Notes: a model not told the origin generated them from the sequence alone. Positions 1 through 5,333 are shown, numbered from the stretch's first letter. The stretch is DNA of 5,680 nt from Bacteroidales bacterium UBA1458 (GCA_002325785.1 DCSU01000035.1:10373-16052), one strand, 5' to 3'. A program made the numbers and translations.

Positions 1-706
1 AACTGCTGCTCAGAACAGATGACCTTGTGACGGTTACAGCAGCCGATGCACTTATCAGCTTGCCCTCCTCACCGGTGGCACGGTAGATATCGAACGAGCC
101 ATCACGGTCCGACATGAAATATACCGCCTCCCTGTTCATCGCAGCGCCACTGTGGATTGACAGGTACCCTTCGTCATAATCCGTGTTGAGCGGGCTCACG
201 GGGAACGGGTCGCCGTCAGGATCAAATACCTCCTCACCGATTATGTAGTTGCAGCAGAAGATATCGAGGCTACCGTCCGGGTCACTCGTGTAAAAAAAGC
301 GCCTGTCCTCGCCATCTTTCATCCAGTAAGCGAAGTAGGGGAAATCGCTTGTTAGATATGGCCCGAACTGGTTACTGTTATTGTTTACAGCTTCAAGCAG
401 TCCGTATTTCCTGGTAGCGGTTTGCATCTCGAAATTCCCGTCGATCAGATCGAATATGATATGCCCGTTATAGGAGATGAAATCGAAATCGTTCCCGTAT
501 GAATTCCTGTTAGTCGAGAAGATCAAACTGAAAAATCTCTCAGTCCAGGAGATCTGCAAATCGGAATTATAATCGTCATAGATCGAGTTGACCGATGAGA
601 AATTCACCGGAACAGGAGGTATGATGCCCTTGTCATAATTAAGCCGGTTACCGCTGCATGAGGTGAACAGAAGTGCTATTATCAAAAAATAGAGTAGCCT
701 TTTCAT
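1..706 (-). CDS. PD40 beta-propeller lipoprotein (partial, C-terminus beyond left edge)
   Basis: I translated this partial frame by hand: 235 codons without a stop, starting at ATG (704-706) and running off the left edge. It begins with a lipoprotein signal peptide: residues 1-16 are basic then hydrophobic, with the lipobox Phe-Thr-Ser-Cys and the lipidated Cys at residue 17. Three PD40-like (WD40-type beta-propeller) blade signatures follow: LIFSTNRN near residue 62, FFYTSDPDGSLDIF at about 137-150 and VYFMSDRDGSFDIY at about 195-208. Such proteins in Bacteroidota are usually anchored to the outer membrane, and many act in binding or assembly at the cell surface; the ligand here is unknown. 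The start overlaps the stop of the upstream beta-barrel gene by ATGA, so the two are probably translationally coupled. A Cys-Cys pair at residues 151-152 is unusual for an exported protein. Family assignment is fairly sure, exact role is not. Confidence 0.85.
   Translation of the reverse strand, partial: MKRLLYFLIIALLFTSCSGNRLNYDKGIIPPVPVNFSSVNSIYDDYNSDLQISWTERFFSLIFSTNRNSYGNDFDFISYNGHIIFDLIDGNFEMQTATRKYGLLEAVNNNSNQFGPYLTSDFPYFAYWMKDGEDRRFFYTSDPDGSLDIFCCNYIIGEEVFDPDGDPFPVSPLNTDYDEGYLSIHSGAAMNREAVYFMSDRDGSFDIYRATGEEGKLISASAAVTVTRSSVLSSS
703..706 (-). other. ATGA stop-start overlap coupling barrel and lipoprotein genes
   Basis: On the minus strand the four bases read ATGA: the TGA stop of the barrel gene shares three bases with the ATG start of the PD40 lipoprotein gene. 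This arrangement is typical of translational re-initiation and implies that both proteins come from one message in related amounts. Confidence 0.8.
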
Positions 707-1398
707 TGCCTGGGAGCTTTAAGGTTCATGACGAATCCGACATTTACATTAGCGTGGTTCATTGGCATGAAGAAGTAGCCGTCAGGGCCTGTTTCATCTA
801 TGAATCCGGATGACATACCATTCACACTGCCGTTCAGTGACACCCCGTATCGCTCATTCAGCCAGTAGTTTATCTTCAATCCCATGTTTGCAACAGGGCC
901 TCCGCCAGCATTCCTGTCAACGCTGTTTATCACGCCAAACTCCGAGTTGTTCACAAGAAGGTTTGGGTGCACGGCGACGGCGTATCCAAGGTGGAAAAGC
1001 AACATTACCTCGGTATGGTTGAACTCAGGGATTTTGAGCGTGAAGCCGACGAGGGCTTTAATTATCTGGTAGTTGCCCGCGGAGACCTCGTTGGTTCCGT
1101 AGCCGCCCAGGGTCCTGTCATACTCAGCCTGGTATGTCTTCTCATTGAAGAATAAACTTGCATAGCTAACGGAAGAGGAGAAACCGAATATTTTGCCGTA
1201 ATAAAGGTATTCCGCCTCGAGGTTCGGGCCAGGGGAAGAAAATCCGGCATCATAAGTGAAGACTTTAACCGCGAACTCGTCAAGCGGTATTGAGACGCCG
1301 GTACTGACGCCAAAGACGCTCTTCCTGGCTGTCTGCTGAGGCAGTGCCGTGACGGCGGCCAGCACGGCCATCAGGAGAACGAGGGTGAGTTTTTTCAT
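703..1398 (-). CDS. Secreted outer-membrane beta-barrel-like protein
   Basis: A 231-residue protein starting at ATG 1396-1398. The frame stays open upstream to a TTG at 1464, but those 22 extra residues would sit in front of a textbook signal peptide (MKKLTLVLLMAVLAAVTA, then LPQQ), so I chose the internal ATG. The mature part shows alternating hydrophobic/polar strands rich in Gly, Tyr, Phe and Asn, with strand-like segments such as FGVSTGVSIPL, FGFSSSVSYASLFF, YGVSLNGSVNG and, at the C-terminus, ANVNVGFVMNLK. This is the pattern of small 8- to 10-strand outer-membrane barrels of Bacteroidota (PorT-like or OmpW-like), but I cannot name a specific family. There is no Shine-Dalgarno; the leader is A/T-rich. 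The gene ends in an ATGA overlap with the PD40 lipoprotein, so a barrel/lipoprotein pair acting together in the outer membrane is a fair inference. No substrate can be proposed. Confidence 0.8.
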   Translation of the reverse strand: MKKLTLVLLMAVLAAVTALPQQTARKSVFGVSTGVSIPLDEFAVKVFTYDAGFSSPGPNLEAEYLYYGKIFGFSSSVSYASLFFNEKTYQAEYDRTLGGYGTNEVSAGNYQIIKALVGFTLKIPEFNHTEVMLLFHLGYAVAVHPNLLVNNSEFGVINSVDRNAGGGPVANMGLKINYWLNERYGVSLNGSVNGMSSGFIDETGPDGYFFMPMNHANVNVGFVMNLKAPRQ

Positions 1399-1604
1399 TT
1401 CAGAATAGATTAACTGGTAAGGTATAGAGGTCAAATCCCTGTAATGCCGCAAAAAATGGGCCAATGTGGCTTTCGGGCAGGGTAATCATTCATCGCAGGG
1501 GCGAAATCCATGCGGGCCCTTACAGTATAAGGGACTTAATCGACCGCCTCTTCATTGGACAGATCTTGCTGATTCCGGTTGATGTCCTGGCTCACCCTCC
1601 CAAT

Positions 1605-1646
1605 CCTGCCGGGGCAGGTACAGGACTGACCCGGGCCGGTACCGGG
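1605..1646. repeat. GC-rich palindrome cluster downstream of the DCC-family gene
   Basis: Within the 255-base gap between the DCC-family gene and the barrel gene lie three close palindromes: CCTGCC-GG-GGCAGG at 1605-1618 (6-base arms), CCCGGG at 1630-1635, and the perfect ten-mer CCGGTACCGG at 1636-1645. The segment is far more GC-rich than the rest of the window. It could fold in the 3' end of the DCC-family transcript, but no T-run follows on either strand, so it is not a standard intrinsic terminator. A REP-like extragenic palindrome is possible. The rest of the gap (1399-1604) shows no gene I can support. Confidence 0.45.
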
Positions 1647-1653
1647 AGATCGC

Positions 1654-2007
1654 TCACCGGCGACTGTGGGGGGCCAGAAGGTGACGGTTACGGGCTACAA
1701 GTCGATAGAAGAAATCGCGGATGACAGCGGGTATAATCACCAGTAAGCCCGGGATTTTCCATCCGCCACCAAGGTCCCTGAGGATGCCCAGAACAGCCGA
1801 GGAACGCAGGTAATGCTGCCCGTATTTCTCATAGACAACAGTATCAAATTCATTCTCCGGCAGTCCGGCTTTATGCAACATCTCCCTGCCTTCCTCAGAC
1901 TGCAGCGGCACGAAACGGAACAGGTTCTTACTGTCGCGCTTCTTAATGAAACGCACCTGGCTGTTACAGAGATTGCAGTCGCTGTCATATAGTACCGTAC
2001 CACTCAT
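1654..2007 (-). CDS. DCC-family (DUF393) thiol-disulfide oxidoreductase-like protein
   Basis: A 117-residue protein starting at ATG 2005-2007. The N-terminus carries the family signature Tyr-Asp-Ser-Asp-Cys-Asn-Leu-Cys (residues 7-14): a beta-strand followed by a CxxC pair (Cys11, Cys14) in the DCC context. Further family features are FRFVPLQSEEG near residue 31, the YLRSSAVLGILRDLGG segment near residue 66, and the late DFFYRLVARNRH helix. The family (DUF393, YuxK-like) has a thioredoxin-like fold and is predicted to act in cytosolic redox chemistry; its substrate is not established. After ARNRH most relatives continue for about 15-25 residues, whereas here only LLAPHSRR follows, and a run of six G (1668-1673) lies in that tail. 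A frameshift or naturally short C-terminus are both possible; neither alternative frame gives a convincing family ending. It may be transcribed with the ATPase upstream (140-base gap) or independently. Confidence 0.85.
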   Translation of the reverse strand: MSGTVLYDSDCNLCNSQVRFIKKRDSKNLFRFVPLQSEEGREMLHKAGLPENEFDTVVYEKYGQHYLRSSAVLGILRDLGGGWKIPGLLVIIPAVIRDFFYRLVARNRHLLAPHSRR

Positions 2008-2028
2008 ATTATCCTAACAGAGAACTGC

Positions 2029-2038
2029 AACAATTGTT
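2029..2038. repeat. 10-base perfect palindrome upstream of the DCC-family gene
   Basis: AACAATTGTT is a perfect palindrome centred about 26 bases upstream of the DCC-family ATG. It resembles the 12-base palindrome AACAAATTTGTT ahead of the SOUL gene. It might be an operator half-site arrangement, but an AT-rich ten-mer palindrome can occur by chance. Confidence 0.25.
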
Positions 2039-2100
2039 TTCAGGCGGCGTCATGTTGATTGACCCTTCCCCTGATGGTAGGATTTAGCAATTCAATTTTC

Positions 2101-2118
2101 AAAAACCATTCCCTGGTT
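2101..2118 (-). terminator. Weak intrinsic terminator-like hairpin after the ATPase gene
   Basis: Read on the minus strand, AACCA-GGGAA-TGGTT forms a 5-base-pair stem with a 5-base loop, followed directly by three more T (five T in all at the 3' side). It sits 30 bases past the ATPase stop codon and before the DCC-family start, where a terminator would be expected. The short stem with only two G-C pairs makes it weak; partial read-through into the DCC-family gene would be likely. Confidence 0.35.
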
Positions 2119-2147
2119 CCGAAAAGAGATCAGTGGAGGCAGGTAAG

Positions 2148-3278
2148 TCAGTTAAAATAGTTTCTGCTTAGCCATGCCTTGAAGAGAGGATCGAGGAACT
2201 GAGGCTTCCCCTCAACCATATCAATTATCTCCCTGGATACCAGAGCACTCCGGATCCGAATAATATTGCCGGGGGTTCCCAGGCCGTATTGTATGACCGT
2301 ATCCTGGGAGCTGAACTGCTGCACCCCGCTCAACATGGCGTTCAGGTAATTTACCTGTGTGTTGCTCAGGCTGTCAGTAAGGTTCTGGAACAGCATACTC
2401 ATCTGCATCACCAGGTCGTCGAAGGCCATCTGAATGATCTCACCGGTGCATATACTTTCGGTCCTGAACCACGACTGCCTGGCAAGTTGCTGAACATAAT
2501 ACGGATGGCAGTCGGTCAGTTCTGTGATCAGCCGCGCCTCCTCCGCTCCGATCTTCTTCCCTGTGGCGGAGAAACGTTTACGCAGGAACGGGATCCAATC
2601 TTCGGCCCTGATTTTTTCAAGGAAGACTATATCTCCAAACTTGTAGAAAGGCATTGAGGGAGAAGCAAAGACCTCCATCATCATATGCCTTTTGCTGCCG
2701 TAAAGGCAGTATGAAACCATGGTATGTCTCTGCCAGTGAGCCCTCAGCTTTTTCTGGAAGTCAAGGGGTTTCTCAAACCCGGATATATTCTGAAACTCGT
2801 CAATGCAGACGACGAATTTTCTTCCGCGTTCCGTTCCGATCTTTTCCGGCAGGTTTATGATATCGTCGGGGTACTTTGCAACCTCCTTCCAATCCATTGA
2901 CAGCCTGAAATCGGTACCCGGACCCGGGCTGAATGAGATATTCGGAACGAACCGCCCAAGGAATCTGCCGGCACTGTCGATCAGCTCCCTGGCTTTGCTG
3001 AATGAGCTCCTAAGTATGGCGGCAGCATAATACTCATAGAACTGTTCCTCTGTCCTGACATTGTTAAGGTCGATCTGGCTAAAGCGAATCTCCTTACTCA
3101 TTCTGCGGGTTGATCTGACCGCATGCTCCACAAGAGATGATTTGCCCCATCGCCGTGGCGAGATGAGTATTGTATTGACTGAGGAGCTGAAATTCCTGAC
3201 CAGCCTTGCAGACTCTTCATCCCTGTCGGTGAAGTTCTCCGCCGAAGCGATCCTGCCAAACACAAAAGGTGCTTCCAT
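2148..3278 (-). CDS. Stand-alone AAA/archaeal-type P-loop ATPase
   Basis: A 376-residue protein from ATG 3276-3278; a TTG four codons upstream would add only MKKK and the conserved opening (M-x-x-PFVFG) argues for the ATG. Residues in order: PFVFGRI...FTDRD at the N-terminus; Walker A SPRRWGKSS at about 40-48, with Ser in place of the usual first Gly; Walker B VVCIDEFQ at about 156-163 (Asp160, Glu161); sensor-like YCLYGSKRH near 190-198; the FGDIVFLEKI strand near 214-223; and DCHPYYVQQLA near 256-266, a sensor-2-like motif of this family. The last 100 residues look helical, consistent with a winged-helix domain (NTQVNYLNAML, then FLDPLFKAWL). It resembles the archaeal-ATPase/AAA group common in Bacteroidota and archaea, which binds and hydrolyses ATP; the cellular role is unknown. 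There is no DUF234 nuclease or other effector domain, and no neighbour that looks like a partner. The AT-rich leader hints at an acquired gene. Confidence 0.85.
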   Translation of the reverse strand: MEAPFVFGRIASAENFTDRDEESARLVRNFSSSVNTILISPRRWGKSSLVEHAVRSTRRMSKEIRFSQIDLNNVRTEEQFYEYYAAAILRSSFSKARELIDSAGRFLGRFVPNISFSPGPGTDFRLSMDWKEVAKYPDDIINLPEKIGTERGRKFVVCIDEFQNISGFEKPLDFQKKLRAHWQRHTMVSYCLYGSKRHMMMEVFASPSMPFYKFGDIVFLEKIRAEDWIPFLRKRFSATGKKIGAEEARLITELTDCHPYYVQQLARQSWFRTESICTGEIIQMAFDDLVMQMSMLFQNLTDSLSNTQVNYLNAMLSGVQQFSSQDTVIQYGLGTPGNIIRIRSALVSREIIDMVEGKPQFLDPLFKAWLSRNYFN

Positions 3279-3307
3279 TTTTTTCTTCAAATTTATAAAC
3301 TGTTTTG

Positions 3308-3322
3308 CAATATACCATATTG
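3308..3322. promoter_or_regulatory. Perfect palindrome upstream of the ATPase, possible operator
   Basis: CAATAT-ACC-ATATTG is a perfect 6-base inverted repeat around a 3-base centre, lying 30-44 bases upstream of the ATPase ATG. The position is right for a repressor or activator site on the ATPase promoter. It lies in a very AT-rich stretch (about 3290-3370, with two TATATAT runs at 3334-3342 and 3351-3357), so chance cannot be excluded. Confidence 0.35.
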
Positions 3323-3444
3323 TTCTATACTTTTATATATATCACATAAATATATATTACATTTTTGTATACTGCAATTGCTTATCTGGTTTGCCGTCGG
3401 TTAGAGTTGAGAACTGACATCAGGCGATAGCGAAGAAAGTCGGG

Positions 3445-3452
3445 TATCTTTG
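3445..3452 (+). promoter_or_regulatory. Bacteroidota-type -7 box (TATCTTTG) for the HD hydrolase gene
   Basis: TATCTTTG matches the TAnnTTTG -7 consensus of the Bacteroidota primary sigma factor exactly and lies 57 bases upstream of the HD gene start, in the right orientation. I find no good TTG/TTTG -33 element 19-21 bases further upstream, so strength is uncertain. Transcription would begin at about 3458-3460. Confidence 0.5.
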
Positions 3453-3459
3453 GAAAAAT

Positions 3460-3476
3460 GTGAAATATTTTTTCAC
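3460..3476 (+). promoter_or_regulatory. Hairpin or operator at the predicted transcription start of the HD gene
   Basis: GTGAAA-TATTT-TTTCAC is a perfect 6-base inverted repeat with a 5-base loop, starting within a few bases of the transcription start implied by the TATCTTTG box. At DNA level this is where a repressor would block initiation; at RNA level it would form a 5'-terminal hairpin that can protect a message. Which, if either, applies cannot be read from sequence. Confidence 0.4.
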
Positions 3477-3491
3477 TATCTTAATCCGCTG

Positions 3492-3498
3492 AAAAGGA
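3492..3498 (+). promoter_or_regulatory. Shine-Dalgarno-like AAAAGGA for the HD hydrolase gene
   Basis: AAAAGGA ends 10 bases before ATG 3509. Most genes in this window lack such a site, so it supports this start and suggests comparatively efficient initiation. Confidence 0.45.
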
Positions 3499-3508
3499 CT
3501 TAAGTTAC

Positions 3509-4051
3509 ATGACTGATATTCAGACACTTTACCAGGAGGCTATTAAGTTTGCAGCTGAGAAACACGGGCACCAGAAGGTTAAAGGCTCAGAGAACCCCTA
3601 TGTAGTACATCTCAGCAACGTGGCTATGGAGCTCTTCGCCGCCGCCTCCCACACCCCCGGTTTTGACCTGGAATTTGCAATCCAGACAGCTCTGCTGCAT
3701 GACACCATTGAGGATACGGCTACAACCAAAGCCGAGCTTGAGAAGGTGTTCGGTAATGATATTGCTGAAGCTGTTTGGGCACTGACCAAGGATCCCAAGC
3801 TTTTGAAGGACTACAGGCTGACCGACAGCCTGGCAAAGATAAGTCAGTGCAGGAAAGAGGTCTGGGCGGTCAAACTGGCAGACAGGATCACCAACCTGCA
3901 GAAGCCGCCTAAAAACTGGAGCAAGAGTCACATCACAGAATTCTATTATGACTCAATCCAGGTACTTGAGGCTCTTAAGGGTGGCAACGAATTCCTGGAG
4001 AAGAGGCTGCAGACCAAAATTGAGGAGTATAAGGGCTATTGCGGCATCTGA
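3509..4051 (+). CDS. HD-domain (p)ppGpp hydrolase-like protein (Mesh1/SpoT-type)
   Basis: A 180-residue single-domain protein. It carries the metal-dependent HD signature of the RelA/SpoT hydrolase domain in order: His19 in the HxxQ motif (HGHQ), then NPYVVHLSNVA (30-39) equivalent to the family's PYxxHPxxVA; His64-Asp65 with Glu68-Asp69 in ALLHDTIEDT; and Asp125/Asn129 in KLADRITNL. These correspond to the Mn-binding and catalytic residues of SpoT/Rel hydrolases, all of which are kept. Length fits a small alarmone hydrolase with no synthetase, TGS or ACT domain. The expected reaction is removal of the 3'-pyrophosphate from (p)ppGpp in the cytosol; relatives can also hydrolyse other nucleotides (animal Mesh1 acts on NADPH), so substrate is inferred. 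One departure is HL where most relatives have HP. It is followed after 18 bases by a DUF2141 gene, probably in one transcript, and preceded by a TAnnTTTG box and a hairpin. Confidence 0.88.
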   Translation: MTDIQTLYQEAIKFAAEKHGHQKVKGSENPYVVHLSNVAMELFAAASHTPGFDLEFAIQTALLHDTIEDTATTKAELEKVFGNDIAEAVWALTKDPKLLKDYRLTDSLAKISQCRKEVWAVKLADRITNLQKPPKNWSKSHITEFYYDSIQVLEALKGGNEFLEKRLQTKIEEYKGYCGI

Positions 4052-4058
4052 AATTCCC

Positions 4059-4064
4059 GAAAGG
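4059..4064 (+). promoter_or_regulatory. Shine-Dalgarno-like GAAAGG for the DUF2141 gene
   Basis: GAAAGG ends five bases before ATG 4070 inside the 18-base gap after the HD gene. It supports ATG 4070 as the start even though this gives an unusually long N-terminal region ahead of the signal peptide's hydrophobic core. Confidence 0.35.
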
Positions 4065-4069
4065 CGATA

Positions 4070-4549
4070 ATGACTGATGTATTCCCCCGGCTTTCTGCTG
4101 CTCAAGTCACAGATAAAGTACTTCGTCCGGTTACCCTGATATTAATATTACTGCTCACTGCATCCCGACTGAGCGCTCAGACCGTTGAGGTCACCGTCAC
4201 GGGCATCAGATCAGAGAAGGGACAGATTGCCATAGGCGTCTTTATTGATGAAGAGAGTTTCCGACAGGAAGAGGCGTTCCTCGAACCGAGGTTCTCCAAG
4301 GAAAACCTCACTGACGGCATCGTGACCTTCAACCTGACTCTTGAACCGGGAGTATACGGCCTGTCAGTTCTTGATGACGAGAACAGTGACGGGCAGATGG
4401 AGTACCGCATGCTGGGCCTGCCGAAGGAGGGATTCGGGTTTTCCGGTTATTACCATACCGGAATTACCAGGCCAAAGTTTGATGACTTCAGGTTTACTGT
4501 TGTTCAGGGACAGGAGATGAAGATCACCGTCAGGATGAAGTATTTCTGA
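4070..4549 (+). CDS. DUF2141 family exported protein
   Basis: A 159-residue protein. Residues 1-20 form an unusually long, mildly charged leader, 21-31 are the hydrophobic core (VTLILILLLTA), and a signal peptidase I site follows Leu-Ser-Ala36 before Gln37. No alternative ATG/GTG/TTG gives a tidier signal peptide. The mature part is a predicted beta-sandwich of about 120 residues with the DUF2141 hallmarks: VEVTVTGIRSEKGQIAIGVF (39-58), GVYGLSVLDDEN (94-105) with the acidic DENSDG loop (103-108) that resembles a Ca-binding loop, LGLPKEGFGFSG (115-126), and a closing strand MKITVRMKYF. The family is common in Bacteroidota and Proteobacteria as a periplasmic or envelope protein, with no established biochemical role. 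It lies 18 bases behind the HD hydrolase gene and is likely co-transcribed, although one product is cytosolic and the other exported. Confidence 0.88.
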   Translation: MTDVFPRLSAAQVTDKVLRPVTLILILLLTASRLSAQTVEVTVTGIRSEKGQIAIGVFIDEESFRQEEAFLEPRFSKENLTDGIVTFNLTLEPGVYGLSVLDDENSDGQMEYRMLGLPKEGFGFSGYYHTGITRPKFDDFRFTVVQGQEMKITVRMKYF

Positions 4550-4575
4550 TTTGCGATTAAGATTTGCGGATTGTC
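4548..4575 (+). repeat. Degenerate GATTTGCG repeat overlapping the DUF2141 stop codon
   Basis: GATTTGCG occurs at 4548-4555 and again at 4561-4568, 13 bases apart, the first copy beginning inside the TGA stop. The same octamer occurs twice more at 5377-5384 and 5384-5391, beyond the SOUL gene. All four copies found lie in the two non-coding flanks of the SOUL gene. Confidence 0.5.
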
Positions 4576-4627
4576 TTTTAACCGAAGCGAATCAAGTTTG
4601 AATCCGACAACTTTAGCGGACAATTAC

Positions 4628-4661
4628 ACAAAATTGTTACGCCATCATGTAACATTTTTGT
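4628..4661 (+). terminator. 13-base-arm hairpin after the DUF2141 gene, terminator-like or operator
   Basis: The arms ACAAAATTGTTAC (4628-4640) and GTAACATTTTTGT (4649-4661) pair over 13 positions with a single T-T mismatch around the loop GCCATCAT. The 3' arm includes five T, so it can act as a weak bidirectional-style terminator for the HD-DUF2141 transcript 80-110 bases past its end. The low GC of the stem and its location upstream of the SOUL gene also fit an operator. Confidence 0.45.
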
Positions 4662-4665
4662 TTGA

Positions 4666-4701
4666 AACAAATTTGTTATTTCGTCTAGCGCAAACATTTG
4701 C
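4666..4701. promoter_or_regulatory. Palindromes and possible promoter ahead of the SOUL gene
   Basis: AACAAATTTGTT (4666-4677) is a perfect 12-base palindrome, and GCAAA-CA-TTTGC (4690-4701) is a second inverted repeat just downstream. TTTG at 4672-4675 and AACATTTG at 4693-4700 are a rough match to Bacteroidota -33 and -7 elements, with a 17-base spacer that is shorter than usual and a mismatch in the first T of the -7 box. Overlap of palindromes with a promoter would be typical of repressor control, but this is tentative. Confidence 0.3.
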
Positions 4702-4745
4702 CTCACGGGTTTGTTTAATAGTGAGAAAACAAAACTTTCCCTAAA

Positions 4746-5333
4746 ATGAGATATAGTAGAAAGCTTTTAATAACAATAACAGCGTTGCTGATAATTCAAT
4801 CGTTAACAACCATGGCCTTTGCAGAGACAGAAAAACAGAAATACAGAGTCGTCAGCTCCGAAAAGGAGTTCGAGATAAGGTTTTACCCTTCCGCCATTCT
4901 TGCGACGGTATACTCTGATGCCAGGAACTATAAGGAACTTTCGACTCCGGGATTCAGGAAGCTGGCCGGATATATTTTTGGCGGCAATGAAACTGACACA
5001 AAGATTTCCATGACATCTCCGGTCCACATGGATATGAACAGCGCCTCCATGAGTTTCGTGATGCCATCATCGTTCAGTGAGGAGAACCTTCCTAAACCTG
5101 ATGATCCCGGGGTAAAGATTGAGCGCACGGATGATGTATATGTAGCTGCAATCCGTTTTGGAGGTTATGCCTCCGACAAGGATATCAGTAACTACTCTGA
5201 GAAGCTGAAGACGATGCTTGAAGAGAAGGGAATCAGTTGGTACGGCAACTTCAGGTATCTCGGATACAATCCGCCTTTCCAGCCTTTCGGCAGGAAGAAC
5301 GAGATCATAGTGAATGTTGAATGGAAGGAATAA
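4746..5333 (+). CDS. Exported SOUL-family heme-binding-like protein
   Basis: A 195-residue protein from ATG 4746, with an A/T-rich leader and no Shine-Dalgarno. Residues 1-26 form a signal peptide (RKLLITITALLIIQSLTT core, cleavage after Ala-Phe-Ala26). The remaining 169 residues match the SOUL/HBP22 fold along its length: FEIRFYPSAILATV (42-55), FRKLAGYIFGGN (70-81), KISMTSPVHM (86-95), MSFVMPSSF (102-110), LPKPDDPGVKI (115-125), VAAIRFGGYAS (133-143), and the late YNPPFQPFGRKNEI (174-187). In eukaryotes the family binds heme or tetrapyrroles; many bacterial members are uncharacterised and the typical heme-contact residues are not conserved between family members, so heme binding is inference. 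The signal peptide places it in the periplasm or envelope. It seems to be a separate transcription unit, with 196 bases of inverted repeats before it and degenerate heptamers after it. Confidence 0.9.
   Translation: MRYSRKLLITITALLIIQSLTTMAFAETEKQKYRVVSSEKEFEIRFYPSAILATVYSDARNYKELSTPGFRKLAGYIFGGNETDTKISMTSPVHMDMNSASMSFVMPSSFSEENLPKPDDPGVKIERTDDVYVAAIRFGGYASDKDISNYSEKLKTMLEEKGISWYGNFRYLGYNPPFQPFGRKNEIIVNVEWKE

Noticed and set aside
1399..1464. N-terminal extension of the barrel protein to a TTG start
   Set aside because: It would place 22 residues in front of a standard signal peptide that begins with its own ATG.
1464..1724. Open frame on the plus strand of 86 codons
   Set aside because: It runs antisense into the DCC-family gene, has Gly/Arg/Pro-rich low-complexity sequence from the palindrome region, no recognisable domain and no ribosome site.
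2289..3030. Several plus-strand open frames opposite the ATPase
   Set aside because: They are antisense to a gene with conserved motifs and show no domain or signal of their own.
3279..3290. TTG start four codons upstream for the ATPase
   Set aside because: An ATG at 3278 gives the opening M-x-x-PFVFG typical of the family; TTG adds only Lys residues.
3288..3295. Minus-strand TAAATTTG matching the TAnnTTTG promoter box for the ATPase
   Set aside because: It would leave only a few bases of leader before ATG 3278 and has no -33 element at the right spacing; probably chance in AT-rich DNA.
3459..3476. CRP/FNR-type binding site at the HD gene leader
   Set aside because: TGTGA and TCAC are present but separated by nine bases, not the six needed for a CRP site.
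2148..4549. ATPase plus alarmone hydrolase as a divergent defence or toxin-antitoxin unit
   Set aside because: The genes are divergent across a 230-base gap, the hydrolase has no synthetase partner, and the ATPase has no effector domain; nothing beyond adjacency supports it.
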